The notes under the pieces were generated by a model that did no database searches, had not been told where the DNA came from, and saw nothing but the letters and a program-made list of their open reading frames with translations. From Euborellia annulipes (Eukaryota; Arthropoda; Insecta; Dermaptera; Anisolabididae), in contig JAKCPI010005146.1 in NCBI GenBank assembly GCA_023213315.1, forward strand, positions 124,001-188,000: a stretch of DNA of 64,000 bases. Reading direction: 5' to 3'. The translations under genes were made by a program, and so were the position numbers. This document shows, one piece after another, positions 1-12,084 of this stretch (positions within the stretch are counted from its first letter, which is position 1; each line of letters begins with the position of its first letter).

Positions 1-2046
1 ACAGGATCTGCTTATTTAAAATAAAGAGGAGACTCAGATTGGTAAAAATATTTGCAGCCAATTAATACATTTTAGAGCAAAATTGTTTAGTTTTGGTTTT
101 TATGATTATATTGATATTATAAGCTTTATTATGTGTATGTGTAATGTGTATGTGTAGTTTAAAAATGGCTGCATCAATTTATTAATTTGTTTAACTTCTT
201 TGATAAAATTTCTTTAATTTGAATATTTGATTCAAAATATAATTTTTAGTTTGTAAATAAAGAATTAAAAAATCTAAATGGTCCTTATGTCCATTCCTAC
301 TCCTATAGAGAGGGCATGTAAATACCTTGTTTCATTTCCATCCTCCATTTCCATCGAATCGCTCGAAGAATACACTGAAAGAGAAGCCCTGAAGCTAAAA
401 ACCCACCCTTTCTTCATTACCTATTAGCTAAATGTTTGCCAGAATGGCAGAACACACCTTATAACATGACGACTTGGTGTTCTCGCAGCATGTCTCGCAG
501 AAAGGCAGCAAGGAAACCTAACCTAAAGAGGAAGAGAGTTTGGGGCCTAAAATACCTATGTGTGTGTGAGTGTTTGAGAGGAAGGGTAGGGAGGTAGAGG
601 ATTGAGAGAGTTATTTTCATCTTTAAACTTCATTTGAACTGAAAATTGAATTTTATAATCAATTTTTATAAAATTTTCAAATATCTATAATTTTGTTTTT
701 TTATATATAAATTGATTTTTTTTTTTCTTTATTTATTACAATTTTTATTTTATTTATATATAAAAAAAATCACACGGTATAAGAATGATTCGGAAAAAAA
801 TAGAAATCAACATAGTTTATTTAGAGAAATTAGTAGTTTTAGGTAAATAATGAAATTCTAAAAATAAATGAACTTTAATAAAAGAATATAGTAAAAAAAT
901 GAAAATAACCAAGTTGCAAATCAGGGTTCTCAACCACCGCGCATTGCAATTGAACCACGAGATGTTGTTCTTTTTTATATAAAAATTAAATTTATTTTTA
1001 TTATTTATTTATTTCATTTTTTTTTTTTTTTTTGTAATTTAAATATAAATTACAACATCACGATGGACAAGTGCAAATATGAAAAAATTAAAGATATTCC
1101 CGTTCAGAAGAAAAATGAAAATTTCTTAATTATTTTTATTATTAAAGTAATAGAATCATAATTTGTCTTTGAAAATGTTAATCGTTTTTCGTTTATCCGT
1201 TTTATGAATACAAAAGTGAATAAATAACGGTTTATAATTGAAAATAAGTTGGGAACCACATGACTTACATAATATATGTGTGTGAGTGTGTGTCTATATG
1301 TGCGAATTCTCAACTATTGATCAAAATCTAAAAAAAAATTTTATTTTTAAATATTTAACTTTTTAAGTTTATCTTTGATTGTAAATTATTATTGTTGTAA
1401 AAAGAATTTAAGTTTTTTTTTTTGTCATCTTACATTACAGATACACTTGAGTTGAAGAACTAAAATTGTCATCAGTCAACTTAAGTTTGGTGATTTTTTT
1501 GGAAAAATTTAGTAAGAGAACATAGTTTCAAGTTAATCTAATTTAAAGAACATAATATTGTAATGATATATTGTTCCTTTATTAGAAATTTGAAAAAAAT
1601 ATCACCAACTAAATGGTTTATAATATTTTTTCAAATTTTTAAGATTGGCCTAAATATCATATCGATATTAATTTTGACATCAAACTAGCGCTGTTATTAA
1701 CAATTTCTAAAAGAATATCACTTGACTCTTTTTGACTGTAAAAATTTAAGAGCTCAACTCTAGTAAAACTGTAAAAAATCTGAGTCTCCTTTAATATAAT
1801 CGCTGGGCTTACTTCAAGTTCCTTGAGAAGAGAAGCTCAGTAGAAAGACTAGAAGAGAAGATCAGTTGCTACTCGAGAAGAATTGTTGCAGCAGAAGCGG
1901 CGAGGCTCACTTGTTACTCCAGAAGAGAGGGCAGAAGTCAAATCAATCTCATGAAAGTAGACCGGGAACTGAAAGAAAAGAAAAACGACAGTAATTAATA
2001 AAATGTAATACATTTTTGGATAGTTTCGCTAAAAAACTATTTCAGC

Positions 2047-2052
<6 letters not shown>

Positions 2053-2105
<53 letters not shown>
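2053..2105. repeat. poly-A tract, 53 bases
   Basis: An uninterrupted run of A. It follows a purine-rich non-repetitive segment (about 1800-2040), so it could be the tail of a retroposed transcript, but no gene or SINE head was recognised upstream. Confidence 0.9.
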
Positions 2106-2106
<1 letters not shown>

Positions 2107-2406
2107 AATGCTTTCTATAATAAAAAGAAGAATAGAAAGTCAAATTTGTTTTATTGAAAATTAATTTAAGAAAAGAAATTACCAGCTGACTCGAAGAGTA
2201 ATGTCCTTCATCATTCGTGTATAAAGTAATAATAACCCCTCCAACTTTTTATATAAGTCTCGTTCTGTATGATGATGCCTGTTTAGGTAAAATACAGCAT
2301 CTGGAGATTCAGTCCGAGAAATATTGTCTCATAAGTTCAAGGACTATCTGAAAAAAAAAAATTCCTTTTATTGAAAACATTCTAGAATCAGAAGCAAATC
2401 AGTATG

Positions 2407-2423
2407 CCCCCCCCCCCCCCCCC
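2407..2423. repeat. poly-C tract, 17 bases
   Basis: Direct reading of the sequence. G/C homopolymers of this length recur in the window, usually inside hAT-like MITEs; here no terminal repeats were found around it. Confidence 0.9.
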
Positions 2424-3442
2424 AGTGGACCAAAAAATACTATAATTCTCTTTATTAATTTTATTTTTAGATAAAAAATTACAAATTCCTCAAGATTTAA
2501 AAAAACTCCTCTCCTGAGGGCTTGTACCTGATAATATAACACCCAATGAATTCATTTATCATAATATTCATTAATGATATGGAAATGTAATTTCTTGAAA
2601 AAACAAACAAACAAAAAATTAATAATCCTAATTTATATTTAGCGCAGCTGAATTGGCCTTCGAAGTTGAAATATTAAGAGAAATGAAATATATCTGAATA
2701 ATTATTAGGTCAAATAAAAAATATTTTCGGTGTGAGATTCAAATTTTAAGTGGGCCGTCCACGTCTAGATACATAGCTAGTTTTTATAGAAAAAAGAAAA
2801 TTTATAAGTACTAACAATAATCAAAAAAATGTTGAGGCTTAAAGAGTCTAGGTCCTCCAAATCTGTCTATGCAGCTAGTTTAAATAAAAATGTTAAAAGA
2901 AATAATTTTTTTTTGTCTTGCATCTGAGAACATTTCGACCCCGTCCCTATAATTTTCATTTGATTGGAAGCCAATTTAATTGAAATAAATATTTCTCACT
3001 TAAAACGGGAGGCAAACAAGAGCACATGAAGCGAATGCTTTACCTCTGTAGGCCTTCTACGGATCAAGGGAAGAAATACATTTAAGATAAATATGATGAT
3101 TATTATGAAAAATATCTGGCTGAGTAGCAGCAGTTATAATATAAATATTTTAAGGTTTTCTTATTTAAATTTTCACCTTTTCCAAAAAAATTTGTTATAT
3201 GAATTAAAATTTTGATATTATTTACATTTAATTAAAGAGACGAAATAAAATAAGTTTTAATTTTTTTTTTTTTTGAAAATAAATGACATTAATAAACTCT
3301 AGCCTAAGATTTGAAACGTCTTGCTTTGACCTTCATAAGAAAACGACATAAAATTGCGATATAAAAGGATAACTGTATGTATCTCCTCTACTTGGCTTTT
3401 ATAATTAAATTGAAACGTAATAAAAAATTGAGTGATATTTAC

Positions 3443-3618
3443 CTGTTGGTGATGAATTCGAGAGAATTTCATCGAAGAGAGGAGAGAGAATGCCTTGGCG
3501 TTAGAGCTGCAGCGTCGCGGCGCGTCGCTTGCCTGTAGACTGAATGGAGGCTGCTGTCTGAGGCGGCGACGGTCGCCGCACTGGCTGGGGTGGGAGGGGG
3601 AGAGGCGCCAACAATGAT
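3443..3618 (-). CDS. Candidate CpG-rich 5' exon of an unidentified gene
   Basis: A GC- and CpG-rich island stands out from AT-rich surroundings. Read on the minus strand it is bounded by an acceptor-like TTTTTAG (just above 3618) and a strong donor CAG|GTAAAT at 3443/3442. One frame is open across the whole island. It contains an ATG at 3472 that would give MKFSRIHHQQ before the donor, ending in phase 0. The same kind of CpG-rich island precedes the CaMKI start at 47.1 kb. It may therefore be a 5' UTR or first coding exon of a gene continuing off the left edge. No family is recognised. It could also be an isolated GC-rich repeat, but no second copy was noticed in the window. Confidence 0.4.
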
Positions 3619-3737
3619 CTAAAAATAGAACACAAGCAATAAAATTAAATCGATTAATTTTAAAGATTATCTTTTAAAGAAAAATAAATTATTTCTATTT
3701 TATGTGAATTATCCCTTGCAAAAAGACAGAACAAATC

Positions 3738-3882
3738 TGGTGTGACTGGTCGCACAGTACAAAACTTTCTTTTCTCTAAATAATTAAAAGTTGTGTTATG
3801 TGCCCCAGATTTTTTGTGTCGAGATATTATTAGTTTCCGCCAATATATTAGAATCCAAAATGTAGAAAAACATTTTTTCGGT
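3738..3882 (-). repeat. Family B repeat, tail fragment
   Basis: Carries the family B tail signature (TGTGACTGGTCGCACAG, then the TTTTGTGTCGAGATAT stretch) seen also at 9086, 9584, 29697 and 55655. Confidence 0.6.
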
Positions 3883-4431
3883 TTACCTTCAAGTGAAATT
3901 TTAAATATATATACCGAAACCTACAATTCTCGGACGATCGAATCCAGTCATTTTAACGAGAGAGTACCAGCGGCGTAACCAGCCTTTGAGGGCGGGGGGG
4001 GGGCGAAGCTCAACTAGGGCGCCGATTTTCCAGGGGGCGGAGCCCCCTGGACCCCCTTGCTCGCCTTCGGCGAGCAATTGCCCGCCTTCGGCGGGCAAAT
4101 TTCTTGCCTCCTGTAATTTCCTCAGCGAATTTGTGAAACAAATGAATGTGTTTATATTTACATGTTTTTAAAAAAAATTTCTGTGATTATTTCAAAAACT
4201 ATTCAGTTTTCGGAAAAATATCAAAGAATAAAAACTTTTTAAAATTGAGTATTTTATCATAATATAACAAAGAAATTGAAAATTTCGAAATTTCTGAAAA
4301 AACTTATTAGGAAAAGTACTACTTCCAAGTGACGTATTTACTCCAAAAGTTGAAAGAAATCTACAATTTTAGTGTAAGGAGCATTTACCAAATTTTATCG
4401 ATCTAGCTGCTTTGGTTTTTAAGCAATCGTG

Positions 4432-4658
4432 TTCACACACACACCCAGACGTAATTCCAAAAGAATATACGATAAAGTCTCGGGGAAGCCATTCCCCATA
4501 TTTTTTTTAACACACACTTCTTTCCCATTCACACTCACACTCACACACACATGCACACAGTCTTTTCGGCAACTTAGGCCATATAAGACTTTGACTTTGA
4601 AATTTGGTATCCAAATGGCTTAAATAAAATCATCAGACTGCCTGGGATCCGAACCCCC
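4432..4658 (-). repeat. tRNA-derived SINE, head-truncated copy
   Basis: Reverse strand carries the B-box end of the tRNA-like head (GGGTTCGGATCCC), then the same body as the copy at 8606 (GCTTAAATAA near the 5' part and an AGACTGTGTG region, then GT-rich tail). The A-box half of the head is missing. Confidence 0.7.
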
Positions 4659-4661
4659 GAT

Positions 4662-4935
4662 TAGAGCCCTGCACGGGTACGGGTTGGCCCGTAGGCCCGT
4701 TACCTACCCGGCCCGCGGACCGGGCCGGGCGGGCTTTGGAGGCCATGAAAAAATTACGGGCGGGTACGGGCGGGTAGCAAGTCTAAATAAACGGGTTCGG
4801 GCGGACGGGCATGCAAATGAAATTTTATTTAAAAATTGCTAGACATTCGTTCATTCATTCACTAAATCTCGGGCGGAAATGGGCGGGTTTGAAAAAATTC
4901 CGGGCGGGCTCGGGCGGGCCTGAAGAATGGCAAAA
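4662..4935. repeat. GC-rich repeat of GGGCGGGTACGGGCGG units
   Basis: Imperfect short repeats of CGGGCGGGT lie within an AT-rich host. A decayed relative occurs at 14480-14605. The left end TAGAGCCCTGCACGGGT looks like a hAT terminus, but a matching right terminus could not be confirmed. Confidence 0.5.
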
Positions 4936-4952
4936 GCCCTTTTATTTTGAGA

Positions 4953-5097
4953 AAATCGAAAAAAATGAAAAACTTCATCAGTAAAATACTAGTACTTTTT
5001 GGCCGATTTTGATTAAAAGCTTATTTTCACGGTCCCGGGGGTGTTTACCTTAAATATAACATTTCAGTCTCATTGCTCAATTCCTTCATGCTTAAAA
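4953..5097 (+). repeat. Family B repeat, internal fragment
   Basis: Contains the family B internal block with AGTACTAGTACTTTTTGG and the segment ending in TTCCTTCATGCTTAAAA. Confidence 0.6.
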
Positions 5098-5670
5098 AAG
5101 TTTTGAATTTCAAAAAATTAAATATTAAGGCTTATACGAATCCTGAGTAAATCTCCACAGCCATAAAACATCAAATTAAGGCTTATATATTGCAAAATAA
5201 AAAAAATTTTAATTATAAAGCCTCTATATACGTTATTTATTATTTTTGGAATTAAATTCATTTAAAATAGTAGAATTCAAGTTGTAATATAATTTTAAAA
5301 GAAAACAATCAATTTTTTAAGACAATCGTAGAAAAGAATATGATAAAATCACATACGCTGGGCTATATTTTAGAGGCCGTAGGGCGCCTATGCCGGTTTC
5401 GGGGGGGCGCCAAGGGCTCGATGCGCCTGGGGCGGGGGGGCTCGCGCCCCCCTCGCCCCCCCCTGGTTACGCCACTGCCACCGAGAAATCTGCATATCGC
5501 TTTGAATTTAATCGGCCTGAGGCGCGGGAGACTAAAGCGCTCTAGAAGACACTAGATATTTTGAATTCTTACTTAATAATAACAGTATAAAATTATAGGA
5601 TTATTATAATTCCCATAGAGGTTTTATTCGTCTCTTAAAAAACGAGTTTGAAATAGTGTCCAGATAATAT

Positions 5671-6316
5671 TAAGGGGGAACGGGAGCGAAGTGGTTACGC
5701 ATGTTTTTCCCGCTAACATGGCGTTGTGTGTCATAAAAAGTATGCCCAAAAAATAAAGTATTGTCAATAATTCAAAAATTTGTCAAGAGATGTCAGAACG
5801 GTAGCTAATAATATTTAATGCATTTGGTTGACTTTCATTGATCTTTTAACAATAAATACATTATAAATGTTATTATATATTATGTATCCTTTATAAAAGC
5901 ATAAAAATATATAGACTAATACTATATCGTCTGTTAGACTAGCCTGCCATCTATTGCAAGAATGCTGAACTAATTTGACAGTTGGTTTTTAAATAAATCA
6001 TCTAAGCTTATTTTAAAAATTTCATAATTATTATGTGATTAATATTAATAATAACAATAAATTCATTTTTAAATTTAAAAAAAAAATTAAAGATTATTGG
6101 GACTGATTGTTTTTTTTTCGTATTTGCTTGATAACAAAAAAATTAATTACGACAATTTTTTAATAAGTCATTAAAAAAATTAAATCTCGATGTCCCGATA
6201 ATCTCTTATGAATTTAATTCATTTAAAAAAACCGCATTGAAAAATTCCTTATAATAGTCTAGTTTTTTTTTTTTTAAAGTAAGTTTAGACGTCGCTCCTG
6301 AACCCTCTTAAGACTT
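5671..6316 (+). mobile_element. Family E element with inverted termini
   Basis: The left end TTAAGGGGGAACGGGAGCG and right end CGCTCCTGAACCCTCTTAAG are imperfect inverted repeats. Related copies occur at 12085-12570, 16020-16400 (inverted) and 60236-60536. No coding sequence is seen. Confidence 0.55.
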
Positions 6317-6745
6317 AAAAAAATCTCGAGCACATCACTTGTGTCGCCGACTGTACACAAACACATTTTTGAAATTTAAGATAGAGGCACCAATGATCTA
6401 ATGTGAAATAAGTAAAATCAATTAAAGCTTATGTTTGCAAAAGACAAGAACAAATTTTCAAAACAAGAAAGAAATTTACGAAGCCAAATATATTGGTGAG
6501 ACACTGGCAGAGACAGAGACTGATGCAGTGATGAACCTGGCCAATAATCAAAGTGAAGTGATTCAATCCTACGAGTCTCTTGATTTTAAAAATATTTCAA
6601 ATATGAAAATTAAGAAAAAAAAATGTTTGCGACTTTAAACGTGCCATACAAGGTTCTAGGCAACCTAAATTATCGTCATAAAAGAAATAAGGTATAAACA
6701 GTAATTTATTTTAAAATAATACAAAAAGAGTTATTAATTACAATA

Positions 6746-6796
6746 AAATACAACGTTTCAGATGCTAATTCTGCAGCCGTCATCAGGTATATGCTG
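6746..6796 (-). ncRNA. Hammerhead ribozyme-like motif (foldback left arm)
   Basis: Minus strand: core CTGATGA, a stem II region GGCTGC with loop AGAATTA and a partly mutated partner strand, then GAAA and a CGTT cleavage context with U at position 17. Stem I pairs ATAC before the core with GTAT after the site. The stem II partner is intact in the sister copy at 6826. Confidence 0.65.
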
Positions 6797-6825
6797 TGTT
6801 CAACTGATTGTTCAAAGTGAATATA

Positions 6826-6876
6826 TCTATGTGATGACGCCTGCAGAATTAGCAGCCGAAACGTTGTATTTTATTG
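6826..6876 (+). ncRNA. Hammerhead ribozyme-like motif (foldback right arm), core mutated
   Basis: Plus strand: GTGATGA instead of CTGATGA (position 3 C to G without change at position 8), stem II pairing at 5 of 6 positions with loop AGAATTA, then GAAACGTT. Probably inactive. Confidence 0.5.
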
Positions 6877-7242
6877 TTTATTAATAACACGTTTTGTATT
6901 ATTATTTGCTAAAACAAACCAAGATTTATGCTAATATTTATTTGTTTCTGATAACAATAATCGTGAAAGTCTAAATCAATTAATTATAATTTCAAATCTT
7001 ATACTATTAAACGAGCAATGCAAGTTTGTTTATATATTTATTTGTAAGCACATCAGTACTCAAAAACGGCTGTAAATATTTCTTTGTCAAATTAAAAATA
7101 TATACTAATTCCGGTACCAAAATCCGGTCAATGCGGAACTGTACACTGATTTGGGAAAATACATTTGTGGGTAGTTGTTATTCTATTAAAAGAAAAACTT
7201 GAAAAATGTCCTTAAACTATACCAAAAATAATTTTGTACTTA

Positions 7243-7390
7243 TTATTAGGGGAATTTTTAATCATAGACCACATACTGTAATATACTGTACAGTATTTAT
7301 ATTTTTAATAAATATTTAATACAAAAATGTGGTCTATGATTAAAAATTCCCCTAATAATAATATTTCAAACCACAAAGGCTTTAATAAAC
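7243..7390. mobile_element. Short palindromic derivative of family A
   Basis: Inverted ends ATTAGGGGAATTTTTAATCA and the reciprocal ending near 7356, each joined to GACCACA. The family A tail (AAACCACAAAGGCTTTAATA) follows. The hammerhead-bearing interior has been lost, leaving only the TACTGTACAGTA junction. Confidence 0.7.
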
Positions 7391-8189
7391 ACAATTTTGT
7401 ACTTGATAAAAATTTGAATAAAATCAATTTTCTTATAAGAAAAATTTAAAATTTTAGAGGTCCTCCCTAAACTTGGCCAGTTGGGTAGGCTTATTATTTC
7501 AAATTAATTAAAAATTAAAATCGATATCCATTCATACACGCTTTGTAAATTATTCCATTCAGTCATTAGGCATTCTTCTCTTTCTATGTTCTTTCGTTTA
7601 AATAATACACCCTCTTAGTTTCGTTTTGAGAATATAAAAGTTTTGAATGGTTTGAATCTTATTTGAACGTCTCATAGGAAGCAGCTTGTTTAATGTCCGA
7701 CGGAGGGGTGAAATTTGATCCCGGGGCCTCCGGAATGTAAAAGCCATTCAGAGGACCAGTGATGCTGAATGGAGGAAGGAGCAGAATTACCCATTAGGCA
7801 CAAAGCACTGCACGAGAGGCTTGACAAATAATTATACCGAAAAATTCAAAAGGAAATAGGTAAATGAATTTCATAAAAATAGGCCCTTTCTATTAGTTTA
7901 GAAAAAAGACCCCCTTCCCACCCCCCCCCCCCCCACCTCAGATAAAGGATTGCTTTACATTAAGGTTTCTCAAAGTAGGCTGTTTTTTGTTTAACCCGAG
8001 AATTTCCGGTAAAAGGGCTTTGAAAGTAGAGCTCTTCATGCTCATCATGGAGAATTGGGGTAAAAAATAAATGGGTAATTTTAAAATTTGCTTATTCGTA
8101 AATAGCTTTTGATTGAGTTCAGGTTCAAATTTGGTTTTTTTCACGAAAAAATTAATTAAATAAAAATTTTTACTTTCCCTTGAATTTGT

Positions 8190-8985
8190 TAATATATATA
8201 GAGAGAAAGTATTCATGTCAAAAATTTTGATGAAAATACACGTTTTGCGGTCAATTGAGTCCAAAAAAGTGGGTCCCGCTGTCTGCTCAATTTAAAGCAA
8301 AAAGGAAATGAGCTGCAAGTTTAAAATTCGTGAAAATAAACTTTTAAATAAAATCGGCTTAAGAGTACTAGTACTTTACTGATGTACTTTTTCAGTTTTT
8401 CTCAAAATTCATTTTAACGATTTTGATTACAATTCATAAATCAATTATTTTTAGTTCTTTTTTAAAATGTATATTCTCATTTTGCCCTTAAAATTGTTTG
8501 AAACACTCTGCTCTTATATTTAGTAAAGAAGATAGGACAAATGGTTGCCATGGTAACAAAATATTGTTCTATGTTTATAAATTATACATTTTGAATTTTA
8601 ATATGCCCTCGGGGCTTGGTGTAGAAGTTAGCGTGCTAACCTCGTATACCAAACGTCGCGGGTTCGAATCCAAGGCAGTCCGATGATTTTATTTAAGCCA
8701 TTTGGATACCAGATGGCTTAAATAAGAATGCCTGGACCCCAATAGATATATTCATAAATAACGGTTATCGTCAAAGTCTTATATGGTCTAAGTTGCCGAA
8801 AAGACTGTGTGAAAGTGAGTGTGAATGAGAAAAAAGTGTGAATGTTTTAAAAAAGAAAGAAGAATTCTAATATATCGTCGGAAATTATATATAATTCGGC
8901 ACTAAAAATCTGCAGTGATAAGCACAGAACACAACTTTCAATTATCGAGGGTGCGACCAGTCACACCAAAATTTTTAAACTCGTC
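8190..8985 (+). repeat. Family B repeat, near full length, split by a SINE
   Basis: Runs from the GAGAGAAAGTATTCATGTCA head, through the block with AGTACTAGTACTTTACTG and the palindrome GTTGCCATGGTAAC, to the GACCAGTCACACCA tail. It is interrupted at 8606-8861 by a SINE. Confidence 0.75.
8606..8861 (+). repeat. tRNA-derived SINE, full copy with target-site duplication
   Basis: The tRNA-like head has an A-box region (GCTTGGTGTAGAAGTTAGCG) and a B box (GGGTTCGAATCC), followed by an unrelated body and an A/G-rich tail. It is flanked by GAATTTTAATATG on the left and GAATTCTAATATA on the right (11 of 13 identical), as expected for LINE-driven insertion. It sits inside a family B repeat, which it therefore post-dates. 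Confidence 0.8.
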
Positions 8986-9085
8986 TTTTTAAACCCCCAA
9001 ATTTATGGAAAATAGAATTTTTCAAATAACTTTCAATTGAGAGTAAGTATTATTGGTTTATGGGCTTAAATAAATAAATAATTGA

Positions 9086-9240
9086 AAATCTGGTGTGACT
9101 GGTCGCACTGCACACAACTATCTTTTACCTCCCGTAATTGAAAGTTGTGTTCTCTGCTTGTCACACCAAATTTTTTGTGTCGACCTATATTTAGTTTCCG
9201 GCCGTACATTAGAATTCAAGATGTAAAATTTATAAACATA
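9086..9240 (-). repeat. Family B repeat, tail fragment
   Basis: Contains CTGGTGTGACTGGTCGCAC, then TTGTGTCGACCTATATTTAG, matching the tail of other B copies. Confidence 0.6.
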
Positions 9241-9583
9241 GAAAAATGTTTGTGAATCAATTTTCACATGTTAATTCCCATAGGGATTTAAAATTGCGTC
9301 TATGCGAGGAATGGCTGGAAAAAAAAAATAAAATTGAAATGCACAGAACCCTACGAGAAAATGAAGGAATATATTATAATAATAAAAAAAAAAACATTTG
9401 TTTTTTTTAAAACATAGCCCGAAAAAAGTTGAAAAAACTTCCCTGCTTTTAATCAAAACGATCAATCTGATTTTAAATAAAATATTCATCGATGCTATCT
9501 TAAAAGTGGGGAAGTTTTGTAACTTAATTGACTATTTTTTTATGTTTACCGAAATAAGGGTAGGTAAAAAATAAACTTAATGT

Positions 9584-10230
9584 ATTGGTGTGACTGGTCG
9601 CACAGCACACAACTTTCTCTTACCTCCGGTAATCGAAAGTTGTCACAGTTGTGTCGATATAGTTTAGTTCCCACCGATATATTAAAATTCAAGATGTAAA
9701 ATTTATATACATGGGAAAATATTTATAATTTGTTACCATGGCAATAATTTCTCATATCTTTTTTATGAAGTATAAGAGTAAAGTGTGCTTCAAACAATTT
9801 TGAGGGCAAAATGAGAATATACGTTTTCAAGAGCATCTTAAAAATATTTGATTTATGAATTTTAATCAAAATCGTTAGGGAGAATTTTGAGAAAATTGAA
9901 AAAAGCTGAAAAAGTACATCAGTAAAGTACTAGTACTTTTTGGCCGATTTTGTTTAAAAGCTTATTTACACGAGTTAGGAAGATGCCTAATTTAAATATA
10001 AAATTTCAACCTCCTGGCTCATTTCGTTTTTGTTCAAAAGGTTCGTCACATCCCAGTGGGGTACCTAACTTAAATATAAAATTTCAACCTCACAGCTTTT
10101 TCGTTCTTGAGATATTTTGTTCACAGACAGACAGACAGACCATGTCGCGAAAACCACTTTTTGGATTCAGGGGACCTCAAAACGTGTATATTCATCAAAA
10201 TCTCGACATCGAATTTCTGACATTAATCCA
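9584..10230 (-). repeat. Family B repeat, near full length
   Basis: Opposite orientation to the copy at 8190: the tail (TGTGACTGGTCGCACAGCAC) comes first, then TTACCATGGCAA, the block AGTACTAGTACTTTTTGG, and finally the head region with AATCTCGACATCGAATTT. Confidence 0.75.
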
Positions 10231-10475
10231 ATATTTCATATTACATATAATATATGTAAGAGAAAGTGAAAATGAACTATTGAATTGGCTGTAAATAAAT
10301 ATGGATGAGGTCTAAAGATATTTTGTTTACAGATAGACAGATCATTTTGAGAGACCCACATTTTCGACTTCAAAACGTGTATTTGCATAAATGTGTTGAA
10401 GCTTTTGTGGTTTGAATTAGAATTACTATTGTTAGGAAAATGTTTAATTATAGACCACATTTTTGTATTAAGGTG

Positions 10476-10863
10476 AGCGTCTCGAAAAGCCGCTAGAAGA
10501 TGATTGACTAGCGAGTTACTCAAGGCGGCAAGAGATGGCGTTAGTTTTTCCCATACAGTAGGAATACAAAGGATTTATTCCATTTCATTTTAAAGATTCC
10601 AGCTAATTAATTAAGGGTAAAAAATTAATAAACAATGATTACTAATTTAATTATCTATAAGATATAGAGCGAGTTTTTTAAAAATATCTTTTATTTAATG
10701 CGATTAATTTAAAAAAAAAAATTATTTTTTCGAAAATCAAAAAAAAGGGCTTCTATAAGCTGTAGATATTTTAAATAGCTTTAATTAAAAAAAAATTTGA
10801 GGTCGATAGCTTCAAAATTGTGGCCGCTGGAATCTCCCAAAATTAGCACCCCGAGACGCGCAC
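10476..10863. mobile_element. Inverted-terminus element nested in family A
   Basis: Starts GTGAGCGTCTCG and ends CGAGACGCGCAC. Family A sequence resumes on both sides (GTATTAAG before, TGTACAAC after). No ORF is present. Confidence 0.6.
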
Positions 10864-10913
10864 TGTACAACTTTTCGATTGCTTATTCTGCAGCCGTTCT
10901 CAAGTATTGGGCA
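10864..10913 (-). ncRNA. Family A hammerhead-like motif
   Basis: Minus strand: core TTGAGAA (U3, A8), stem II GGCTGC region with loop AGAATAA and partner GCAATC, then GAAA and AGTTGTAC. Stem I would pair GTAC-like strands imperfectly (ATAC upstream). Confidence 0.45.
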
Positions 10914-11024
10914 TAGAATAAGATGTCGAAAAGTTGTACAGTAGATATTTATATTTCTAATAAATAATTAATAACAAAAATGTGGTCTATAATTAAAAAT
11001 TTTCCTAATAATAGTGTATTTCCA

Positions 11025-11102
11025 TCAAAATCTCTAATAGATTTTTGACATGAATGCAATACTTTCTCTCTCTATAAATAGTGTATTAAGAGAAAGTAAA
11101 AG
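11025..11102 (-). repeat. Family B repeat, head-hairpin fragment
   Basis: Contains TTTTTGACATGAATGCAATA and the hairpin TACTTTCTCTCT ... AGAGAAAGTA typical of the family B terminus. Confidence 0.6.
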
Positions 11103-11731
11103 ATGATCACATAGAAAGTCTATTTAGGATGATGAAGTACGTTTTACGCTTTCTGAATTACACAAATTTGACCACCAACAGACATAGAAGTTTTATTAAT
11201 AAGGTTTTTAAAATTTAATTTTATATTATTATTTATACTAGAATTAATATATTATTTTTCAAAGAAATTAGGGATGGGTAGGATCATATTAATTTTATCT
11301 TCAAAAATATAGGCGTGAGTCGTGCCAGGGACGTCCCCATAAATTATAGCTGGGCTACGATGGAGATGAAGAGGTGGGGCATCGCATCGCATCGCATCGC
11401 AAACATAAAGAAACATAAAACCGATGCCGAACAGCCAGCAAAGAATTGTTTTCGGGGATAAAAAGAGGATCAATTATTGCTTAAAAATATACAATCACAG
11501 CTTCACTTATTTTATTTATTATTTACAGTATTCTATATAATTTGGATTATTTATTATTGTTCTCAATTGAGGAAGAAAATAAAATAGAACACACAAAATG
11601 AAAAATAAAGTTCCGATTTAAAAAATGTAAATATAAACAAATGAAAATTCATTTGTCGTATTAATTCCAAAAGTTGATAGAAATCTACAATTTTAGTTAG
11701 ATTATCACATTTATAGTCTAGGTCAGGGGTC

Positions 11732-11775
11732 GGCAATCTATTTTAAGTAGAGAGCCATTTCCCTTAAATAATTTT
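11732..11775. repeat. hAT-type terminal fragment
   Basis: CAGGGGTCGGCAATCT matches the left terminus of the hAT element at 23484. The opposite end is not found. Confidence 0.45.
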
Positions 11776-12084
11776 TAAAAAATTTTACCACATCAGATCT
11801 TTATAAACATATTTTTACTAACAAGTAAATAAAATTATTATATATTAAAATATATTTTCAATACAAAAAAAAAAACTTGTTCTCTCTTTGAATGAAAATG
11901 CGACAGTTTTATATAATTACGTATTTTATTTTAATATCAATATAAATATTTTCAATTTCAAACCTATCACAATAAAAATTGTTTTAAAAAAAATATATTT
12001 ACATTAATAAATGAAATTTCCATTTGTTTCAATAAATTAAAATGTATATTTTGGACAGGCTGAAGAGTCAAGCAATTTGGATAA

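Larger units (their letters stand above)
1..3442. other. AT-rich stretch without recognisable gene
   Basis: Only short spurious ORFs and homopolymer-rich sequence are seen. It includes a purine-rich patch (about 1800-1980) followed by a long A run, and a 17-base C run. If the candidate exon at 3443-3618 is real, this stretch is its downstream intron. Confidence 0.6.
3968..5487. mobile_element. hAT-like non-autonomous element with poly-G subterminal regions
   Basis: Terminal inverted repeats CAGCGGCGTAACCAG on the left and CTGGTTACGCCACTG on the right agree at 14 of 15 positions. Poly-G/poly-C runs lie just inside each end. It is inflated by nested insertions: a SINE at 4432-4658, a GGGCGGG-rich repeat at 4662-4935 and a family B fragment at 4953-5097. 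Assignment to hAT rests on similarity of its termini to the element at 38123, which has an 8-bp target duplication. Confidence 0.6.
6714..6902. repeat. Foldback element with a head-to-head hammerhead pair
   Basis: The outer arms (AATACAAAAAGAGTTATTAA... and its complement near 6890) and inner arms (CAATAAAATACAACGTTTC at 6741 against GAAACGTTGTATTTTATTG at 6858) pair. Each arm holds a hammerhead-like motif reading inward. Confidence 0.7.
10385..11012. mobile_element. Family A element split by a nested insertion
   Basis: The left part carries TTTAATTATAGACCACATTT and the right part TGTGGTCTATAATTAAAAAT, the family A inverted termini. A second element (10476-10863) is inserted just before the hammerhead-like motif. 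Confidence 0.65.
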
